Assembly (NCBI RefSeq): GCF_030052815.1
Contig: NC_079504.1
Span: 91,191,085-91,255,084 of the forward strand
Origin: Hevea brasiliensis
Taxonomy: Eukaryota; Streptophyta; Magnoliopsida; Malpighiales; Euphorbiaceae
Direction: 5' to 3'
Length of the DNA: 64,000 nt
Shown here: piece after piece, positions 55,978 through 64,000 of the stretch
How positions within the stretch are numbered: the stretch's first letter is position 1
How the letters are laid out: each line of letters begins with the position of its first letter
Notes under the pieces: model-generated
The model's input: the letters and a program-made list of their open reading frames with translations, nothing else
The model's database searches: none
Told to the model about the DNA's origin: nothing
Made by a program: the position numbers and the translations under genes

Positions 55978-58900
55978 TGTCACACCCTACCCCTGTAAGG
56001 CATAACATGATCCCGTAGTATACCTAATGAATTACCAACTCGTCTCGATAACCCATTAAATACACTACAAGGGATTTTAAAAACTTTTCTTACTTCTTTT
56101 ACAGTGGTGAGCACTATTTACAGGTGTTAAAAACCTTTGTGAACTGAAGTGAAACAGCTAACTCATTTGGACCATTAGAAATTTTCTGTAAAAATTTTGG
56201 CAGAATGTCATCTGTATTTTGGATAAAACAGTTCTTCAGAAAACCTGTAAAAAGCACTTAAATATTTTTCCAAATATCAACTCTAACAAAATTCAACACA
56301 ATATTTTTCTCAACTCAATCCACAACAATTTTTCAGTATTTTCAAAGGATGAAATAAAGGAAATATAATACAAATTTTACAAGTCAAAATAATTCATAAA
56401 TCACTTTACAACTTCAATGTACAATTTTAATTTACAACTGCTCAAATAATTTACATACATATTATTACATGCATACATCAAAACCTATGTACATGGGTAT
56501 ATCTATGATATACACAGGTATCTGAATGTATCTTCAAGGAAATTTACTCACTGCTCTATGCTCTTCTTACCTGCGACAGCATACAAAGCTATCGCTGAGT
56601 GGTGAACTCAGTGGTGCACAACTATAATTTAAAACATAGTACAATATACATTGACAAAATTCTGATAAATAATTTGGAAATCTGAACACTCATCAATTTC
56701 CAAAACTCAAAATATTCATTGCCAATAATGTAAATCATTTGTATAAATGACTTTGATCACAAAATTCAATTTATCAAATCATGACTATCCATTTAAGTAA
56801 TTCCAACAAAATCAATTATACATAAACCATAATTGAAATCATAATTCCTTACCATTCAAAAGCCATTCTGTATCTCAAAAATCATTTTGTATCTCAAAAA
56901 CTATGTTGTATCTCAAAAATCAATCTTTATCTCACTAATATGCAAGACTAATCCGAAAGGGCCATATTCGATGTGATTCTAACTCCCTATGGTCGGGGAG
57001 GTCGAATCAGATTCTAACTCCCTATGGTCGGGGAGGTCGAATCATCGTGCACAGTACCATCACAATAATGAATCTTCCGCAAGGGCCATAACGATAAAAT
57101 AAACTTAGATCTAACCTCACATCAGAGGAAAATCTAAGCCTGTGCACGTACCATGGTAATCAAAACACAACTAACTCCATTGTCTTCTCAACAAATGAGA
57201 GAGACGGGTAATAACCTAGTCAAGCATCTATAGTGAGATATAAAACAATATTACAATCCATTTAGTGAGCATAAATCACAATATAATTCGATTCAAAGTC
57301 AATCCTAATATCCAATAATTTTTATGCTCATCACAATTCAAATAATAAATTTGCATTTTTCCATGAAAATTACCTTCACAATTCAAAACATGTTCTATCA
57401 CAATTTTCCAAAATATAATTTGTTCAATCCATAACAATGCTTAATACTTGTGGAAATACTATTTCACAAAGCTGAATTCATACATACTATAACAATTTTC
57501 AATAATCATTGAATTAAATCCAATGCTTGTTAAACATAATACATAAGAAAAATATGTCATTTAATCAAATAAAGTATTCAAAACAAAATCAGTTAAAAAC
57601 TAGCTGTGCACAAACACAATTTAAAACAATAATATACAATAGTCATAATTCATTTCAATTGAAAAATTCAAAAGAAATAGCCGTTGTGCACAAACCTCGA
57701 TGTTGTCTCACAGTCTGGACTCAGTGTTTCTTTCCCTTTTGCTGAGTCCTTGTTAACTGAGAAACACAATTTGAAGTGTTTCAGTACTAAATTAATTTGC
57801 CTCTAACGATAATGTTCGATAAACAATTCACTGAATACCTTTATTTGCTTAATCACCTAATATACCGACCCTCGATGCGTTTTAGGTAAATTAGGTTTTA
57901 GTGTCCTTTATACGTCACATTCGATAGGGTTTTAGGGTTGGTACGTGTTACCAAACTCAATTCTAGGTATATTGCGTTCTCTTGCATTTTATTGCAAATT
58001 GCTGGATTTCGGGATACTAGTTTGACCTAGCCGGACGGCCTAGTTCCCTCGATTTTCGGGTTTCGGTCAAAACTACAAACTTGTAGATCTATGTCTTATG
58101 GACCGCGGTGCAAAATTTTAGGTCAATCTGAGTTAAGTAGACCAAGTTATGGTCATTATACTACTGCTGGTCAAATGGTACCAATTTAGGTCAATTTTAG
58201 GTCAATTTGGTCAACTCTGGTTCGGCCAGTTTTTGGACCCGAACTTGTGCAAGTTGTTTGACTTGCTTATGGTCATTTCTGGGCTTTGGTGTCTTCATAA
58301 GACTTGTAGGTATGGGTCTTAACTATTCTTGGTTAAAATTTCAGGTCAATTGGACCTGGTTTGAGTGAGTTATGGCCTAAACACTCACTGCTGCCCAATT
58401 GGTCATTTTTCAGGTCCTAATTGCACCTAATCCGAATTGGTCATTTTCTTAGGTCACTTTGCAAGCAGAATTTTGGTATGTTTTCTCAATGAAAGTTGGC
58501 ACATTTGGTGCCTAGTTTCACCTCCAATTGGTCTCATACCAATTGAGGTTACACATTTAAACTTATTGGTCTATTTGCACACTGCCCTCTATATGCCTTT
58601 CAAACCCCAATTCAAACACACATTTAACTTGCTCTACTTTAAATCCCCATACCTAATTCTGATTTTATACCATTCCATTTTCATTTATCTCTTCTTACTA
58701 TGGTCAATTTGGACAGAATACAAACATTCTCAATACATCAAATACAACCCTAAACCACAAAGTCCAAATTTAGCAATATATGTACATAAATACACCTAAT
58801 CATTACATATAATTTCCACTACTAATTTACATACACATTCATCAATTCTTCTATGTCAACATTCTGCCAACACTTCCATCAATACATACAATTATTCAAG

Positions 58901-60056
58901 TGTTCCCAAGCTGCCGAAAATTGTCCTTCAACATCAAAGTGCCCTACAATTTACCAATTCCCATCCAAGTGCATAAATCACCATATATATGTGAAATAAT
59001 TCACTAGGATATTAAATCACCATGATCAACATTATTTCTCATCAATTATATGCATAATATCTCATCAAATACATGACCCCATGGCTGTCCAAAAATGGCT
59101 ATCTCAATAACTATTTAAACTTTAAAATTTCCTTCACAAAACTAACACCCATAACATGAACATAAAGTTTAACAAAGGAATTCTCAAAAATGTAAACTTA
59201 CCTTTAATTGTAACTTACTAAACCTTCACCAAACTTCTCAAATTTGGTATCAATATCTTCCTTGTGATGTGTAGACCATTTTTCATGAAGGAACCTAAGT
59301 ATTTAGAGATGAAATGGAGGGTGTTAAGTGAGCTTGAAGAAAATGGCCATGGTTGTTTTCTCTCACCTTCAATTCGGCATGTTTAATGGAAATGGAGAAG
59401 ATGAGCTATCTGATGGGTATAGTGGACTTACACCTGCCATTTGATGTTTAATTTATTCTATAGTGGAGCACTTACTCAATTTATATCATATAATAAGTTT
59501 AACTCCCATTTATCCCACATTAACCCATAATTTTTGCTATTTACTTTAGGTACCCTCAATTTAATTTTTCATTATATTTTCCAAGTGTAATATTATTTAT
59601 TTTTAATGGACATTTAGGTCAAAAGACAATTCGGGATGTCAAATGACCATAATGCCCCTGTTCGGGTTGCATTCCCGATTTTGTCTGTTTTTCGATTTCT
59701 CACTTTTCTTTGTACTAATTATTTAATTTTTCTTTGATCTTTCTAATGATATTTATTCTTCAATAAGGGTCTATTTAAGTCCTAAAAATGTTTTCCAGGG
59801 TTCCCCGCAGTCCAGGGCTAGTCAACGGTCCACGCCGTGACTTCCCAGTGCGGTCACCCATCGTTAGGTTTCCCAGCTCGTTTAACTTGATTACATTTTT
59901 TTGCTATTATTTTTCCTTTGTTTTTCTTGTATTTTCTTTTCTTGTATTTCATTATTTTATGTCTCCCCACTCATATTAAAGTGTAGTTCTAGGCATCCTA
60001 GCTGTCCGGACAACAGTCACCGAGCAATGAGCACTACCGAACTTAGGGGTGTTACA
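55978..60056 (-). repeat. Y array, LTR 2 (shared middle LTR, 4,079 bp)
   Basis: Minus strand TGTAACACCCC at 60,056 to GTGTGACA at 55,978. Nearly identical to LTR 1 throughout; a block at about 57,302-57,335 is present here but absent at the LTR 1 position (50,352). It is at once 5' LTR of unit 1 and 3' LTR of unit 2. Confidence 0.92.
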
Positions 60057-60069
60057 ATTCTCCCCCCCT

Positions 60070-60640
60070 TAAATAAATTTCGTCTCGAAATTTTACCTGA
60101 CATTAGTCTCTGAACAGCTGTGGGTATTGTCTCCTCATATCCTCTTCACGTTCCCAAGTAGCTTCCTGGCCTGAATGATGGTTCCACAGCACTTTAACCA
60201 GGTATATCTATTTGTTCCTCAGCTGCTTCACCTCATAAGCCAGAATTTTTATGGGTTCTTCCTCATATGAGAGGTCTGGATTTACTTCAATCTCTTCAAC
60301 TGGTAGTACATGAGATGGGTCTAATCTGTACCTCCTTAACATGGACACATGGAAGACACTGTGTATCCTTGCTAGCTCTGGAGGTAATGCCAACCGATAT
60401 GCCAAAGGACCCACTCTTTCTAGAACTTCATATGGTCCGATGAAACGAGGACTCAGTTTCCCCTTTCTGCCAAATCTCATAATCCTCTTCCAAGGAAAAA
60501 CTTTGAGGAATACCTTATCACCCACTGCATATTCAATATCTCTTCTCTTTAGATCAACATAGGACTTCCGATGCGATGCGACCTTGAGTCTATCTCTCGA
60601 TCAATCTGATCTTTTCCTCTATCTGCTAAACAATTTCTAG
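60070..60640 (-). pseudogene. Y unit 2: integrase C-terminus and chromodomain
   Basis: Open from 60,525 to 60,208: GDKVFLKVFPWKR, GPYEVLERVGPLAYRLALP, HSVFHVSMLRRYRLDPSHV, then EPIKILAYEVKQLRNK. Intact across the place where unit 1 is broken. Stop after RNK. Confidence 0.88.
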
Positions 60641-60654
60641 CCCAATCATCCTCC

Positions 60655-61135
60655 TTTCACCTACTTCATCCTAACATAGGCGAGTTCTGCACTTTTTGCC
60701 ATATAAAGCTTCATATGGAGGCATCCCAATGCTTGATTGGTAGCTGTTGTTATAAGCAAACTCAATCAAAGGCAAGTGTGTATCCCAACTACCTTCAAAT
60801 TCAATCACACAAGCCCATAGCATATCCTCCAAGATGTCTGAATAACCCTCTCGGTGGCCATCATGCGTGGTGGAATGCCGTGCTAAAGTTCAATCTAGTT
60901 CTTAGGGCTCTCTGAAGACTACCCCAGAATCTAGAAGTGAACCTAGGATCTCTGTCAGACACAATCGATACTGGCACTCCATGCAATTTTACAATTTCAT
61001 ATATGTACAATCGGCCAATCTTTCTAGGCTATAGTCCATCCGGATGGCAAAAGTGAAGCGACTTGGTTAGTCATCAATTATAACCTATACTGCATCATGA
61101 CTATTCTGTGTCCTCAGAAATCTCATCACAAAATC
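60655..61135 (-). pseudogene. Y unit 2: integrase core fragment
   Basis: Same content as 53,693-54,177. Here VDRLTK..HFLPV at about 61,075-61,030 is additionally scrambled (GACTGGC reads GATGGC, GAGCAGAC reads GAAGCGAC, GTCTGTC reads GTCATC). Confidence 0.85.
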
Positions 61136-61139
61136 CATA

Positions 61140-61440
61140 GTTATCTGTTCCTTTACAATGTTTCATAGGGTGCCACTTGTATGCTAGCTTGACACTTATT
61201 AATGTATACAAATTACATTAGTGGGATGTATCTGTCCCATCTCCTCTCGGATTCAATGACACGAGTTCTCAATATATTCTTGAGGGCTTATCACATTTCT
61301 GAGTTATTTTTATCATTTCATTTCATTATTTATAGGAACTCAATGAGTTTCCGAATTTACTGAATTACTTATTTCAATTGTCCATGCATGCGAGGATGAT
61401 ACGTTGTCTTGATATCTCTAAGCTTATAGCAATTCTTGTG
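61140..61440 (-). pseudogene. Y unit 2: second, divergent integrase fragment
   Basis: Repeat of 54,178-54,460 with minor differences. Its presence in both units shows that the chimera existed before the array formed. Confidence 0.58.
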
Positions 61441-62215
61441 GTCTTGGTAGTTCACATTATTGTAACGAGCTCACGACTCCGGCTACCTTACAAGTGTAGT
61501 CTTTTCGGACTAGTTACAAGTTTTAAATTTCACTAAAATTTTCACATTTATTTCCAGTAATAGTACCCTATTCGGGTGCAACTGTATCAATTTATAGATT
61601 ACTTACAAATATTCTTACTTATTGTACCACGAGGAAACACGTAGCTCTACACAATAATCCAGTGTCGGTACTGTAATCTGCAGCTTACAATACAAACATT
61701 GAGAACACTATATAGTCACTACGTTATAACCTCATGGACTAGGTTTTCTAACATCTTATCTTTCTCGAATCCACTAATATCCCAAACCGATTCTGATTAC
61801 AATTTCCTTTGACAATTACTAACAGTAACATCTTTGCCCTCATCTAGAGTAATTCTATTACTGTAACTTACTTTTAGGTCCTCTTGCCTTACATTAAGTA
61901 GGCTCGCCAATTAGCTTTATAATTTACGGTATGTTAGAAAATACTTTTAGCTAACAATTCTTCCAAAATTAATGTCAACCATACTTGTTATTGTAGTTAT
62001 TATCCTAAAGGACTAGTCACTAATACATCAAAATTCATTTCCATGTAAAGGAATAACAACAGAACATATAGTTCTGACACTAACACACAACTAAGTAGTG
62101 CTGGGATCAAATAATAACTAATTGTTTCTTTCAAAATTTAAGAACTTACCAGCAGCTACATCTGAAGTTTCTGCTCCTTTTACTTGGCGCATAGTGGACA
62201 CTCCGACTGGTGCGC
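61441..62215 (-). other. Y unit 2: internal spacer and protease remnant
   Basis: Counterpart of 54,461-55,232. Protease traces at 62,005-62,215 are a little clearer than in unit 1, with VSTMRQVKGAETSDVAAGKF readable at 62,205-62,145. No RT or RNase H. Confidence 0.5.
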
Positions 62216-62794
62216 TACTATATTCGGGTTGATTCACTGTGTTATAGTGGTGAGGAGTACCAACTCTATTTCTATCTTGACTCATGTGATCTGTGAACTT
62301 GGAGAAGCGGTCGAGGTGGTTTAGCACAATCTTTAGCAAAGTGTCCAAGTTTTCCACAATTGTAACAGGCTCCAGAGGCCTTACGACAAATACCTCCATG
62401 ATATCTTCTACAAGTTTCACATTGGCGGGAAGGGTAGGAACTTCTAGTTGTTCGACAACTAGATCTTAGTGGTCTCTGCCCTGATGATCCGCCTCTATCA
62501 TATTTCTGAGTTCGGGGTTCCTCAAATTCTTTTCTCTTTCTCAAATTACTGTTCGAACTCTGACCCATAGGTTTCTCCCTCTTCTCTATTTCACATTGCC
62601 CTTGTAGGGGTTGGGTTTGTACTTGAGCTTGGGCTGACAGATTATCAGCCATTTGTTGGAAGAAAGTGGCCATTTGCTGGGCCATTTGTGCAGTAATTTG
62701 TACCGGTAAAGCCTTCGACATTTTGTGGAGCTGGGGCTTCAACTTGTTCCTCTGCCATCACAGACTGTTCTATTATCTCATTCTTCTCTTCCAT
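62216..62794 (-). pseudogene. Y unit 2: gag without capsid
   Basis: ATG at 62,794 (MEEKNEIIEQSV). After a frame change near 62,740 a 156-residue open frame (62,742-62,272) reads ITAQMAQQMATFFQQMADN, then SSGQRPLRSSCRTTRSSYP, CETCRRYHGGICRKASGACY and the knuckle CYNCGKLGHFAKDCAKP. It shows that unit 1's breaks in this stretch are local. Capsid absent as in unit 1. Confidence 0.87.
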
Positions 62795-62957
62795 TTTTCT
62801 CACAGAATTTTCTATTCCTGTACAACTAACACAAGGAGATTCCTCTCCATTAGTTCACATTTATGATGTAAATGTACTATATGTATCAAAAATTTGAGCG
62901 ATTGTAGTTACGACAAAAGATTTCAAATTCACGATTGAAATTCACTTTAAAACCATT

Positions 62958-62968
62958 GCTCGATACCA
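62958..62968 (-). other. Y unit 2 primer-binding site, altered
   Basis: Same TGGTATCGAGC as in unit 1, missing one base of the CAG. Confidence 0.8.
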
Positions 62969-62976
62969 CTAAAACA

Positions 62977-64000
62977 TGTCACACCCTACCCCTGTAAGGC
63001 ATAACATGATCCGTAGTATACCTAATGAATTACCAACTCCGTCTCACGATAACCCATTAAATACACTACAAGGGATTTTAAAAACTTTTCTTACTTCTTT
63101 TACGATGGTGAGCACTATTTACAGTGTTAAAACCTTTGTGAATCAAGTGAAACAGCTAACTCATTTGGACCATTAGAAATTTTACGTAAAAATTTTGTGA
63201 GAATGTCATCTGTATTTTGGATAAAGCAGTTCTTGAAAACTCAAAAGCACTTAAATATTTTTCCAAATATCAACTCTAACAAAATTCAACACAATATTTT
63301 TCTCAACTCAATCCACAACAATTTTTCAGTATTTTCAAAGGATGAAATAAAGGAAATATAATACAAATTTTACAAGTCAAAATAATTCATAAATCACTTT
63401 ACAACTTCAATGTACAATTTTAATTTACAACTGCTCAAATAATTTACATACATATTATTACATGCATACATCAAAACCTATGTACATGGGTATATCTATG
63501 ATATACCTGGAGCTGATCTGAATGTATCTTCAAGGAAATTTACTCACTGCTCTATGCTCTTCTTACCTGCGACAGCATACAAAGCTATCGCTGAGTGGTG
63601 AACTCAGTGGTGCACAACTATAATTTAAAACATAGTACAATATACATTGACAAAATTCTGATAAATAATTTGGAAATCTGAACACTCATCAATTTCCAAA
63701 ACTCAAAATATTCATTGCCAATAATGTAAATCATTTGTATAAATGACTTTGATCACAAAATTCAATTTATCAAATCATGACTATCCATTTAAGTAATTCC
63801 AACAAAATCAATTATACATAAACCATAATTGAAATCATAATTCCTTACCATTCAAAAGCCATTATGTATCTCAAAAATCATTTTGTATCTCAAAAACTAT
63901 GTTGTATCTCAAAAATCAATCTTTATCTCACTAATATGCAAGACTAATCCGAAAGGGCCATATTCGATGTGATTCTAACTCCCTATGGTCGGGAGGTCGA
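62977..64000 (-). repeat. Y array, LTR 3 (first 1,024 bp, runs out of window)
   Basis: Starts GTGTGACA-side at 62,977 and matches LTR 1 and LTR 2 to the window end, including the TATCTCAAAAA repeats (63,865-63,930). The first 280 bp carry many small CTG/CAG-centred differences. Confidence 0.9.

Larger units (their letters stand above)
49021..64000 (-). mobile_element. Element Y: tandem array of a shortened Tekay-like element (LTR-internal-LTR-internal-LTR)
   Basis: Three nearly identical LTRs begin at 49,021, 55,978 and 62,977 (spacing 6,957 and 6,999), each followed on the minus-strand upstream side by the same 2.9-kb internal region. The middle LTR serves both units. The array continues beyond the window. 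Internal regions keep gag ends, a protease scrap, integrase and chromodomain but lack capsid, RT and RNase H (2.9 kb versus 4.9 kb in D), so Y would depend on other elements. Differences between units cluster at CTG and CAG. Confidence 0.88.

Overview
The window is a transposon-only stretch of a plant nuclear genome, almost certainly a eudicot. I see no host gene, rRNA, tRNA or CRISPR array. Everything that can be assigned belongs to nested LTR retrotransposons of three kinds: (i) Tekay/Del-type chromoviral Ty3/gypsy elements with LTRs of about 3.4-4.1 kb, an initiator-tRNA-Met primer site (TGGTATCAGAGC), a gag-pol ending in a chromodomain and a G-rich polypurine tract; (ii) an Ogre/Tat-type Ty3/gypsy element with a very long LTR (about 6 kb) followed by a tRNA-Arg-like primer site; (iii) one Ty1/copia element. 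The host species cannot be fixed from the sequence.

Layout. 1-12,726: element A (Tekay-like, minus strand, cut by the window edge), whose gag is split by a 6.0-kb solo Ogre LTR (2,854-8,852, target duplication TCCGT). 12,727-14,312: LTR end, primer site and gag of element B (plus). 14,313-14,439: end of a different LTR ('LTR X', minus). 14,440-24,332: element D (Tekay-like, minus), the most complete gypsy copy, with its 5' LTR broken by the next insertion. 24,333-31,255: 5' LTR, primer site and leader of a second Ogre copy (plus). 31,256-39,519: element C (Tekay-like, plus), lacking its 5' LTR and fused to the truncated Ogre. 39,520-40,176: LTR X end (plus). 40,184-47,894: 3' part of a Ty1/copia element (minus), split by a 3.9-kb solo Tekay-like LTR (42,979-46,914, target duplication ATCAA). 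47,895-49,020: partial LTR X. 49,021-64,000: a tandem array LTR-internal-LTR-internal-LTR of a shortened gypsy derivative (element Y, about 7.0-kb period) that has lost capsid, reverse transcriptase and RNase H.

The most interesting object is in the Ogre LTR. Its antisense strand carries its own TATA box and a spliced-looking gene. In the copy at 24,333-30,264 the two exons (26,777-25,901 and 25,839-24,953) join in phase over a 61-nt GT-AG intron to give exactly 588 codons including the terminator. I found only six internal stops, all TAG. The product looks like the plant 'putative gypsy type transposon' family with a coiled-coil C-terminus. The solo LTR at 2,854-8,852 carries a decayed homologue with the TATA box and start conserved. 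Because the gene lies between LTR ends defined by a target duplication and a primer site, each LTR, including a solo LTR, would carry it.

Other signals: a stem-loop conserved with compensatory changes across divergent gypsy LTR subfamilies; a 97-nt miRNA-precursor-like foldback in the Ogre leader; CAG-to-TAG decay in element C; and CTG/CAG-centred corruption of the sequence in 49-64 kb and in two gag segments. The last looks like a CHG-methylation-linked base-calling artefact rather than biology. None of the gag-pol copies appears functional.
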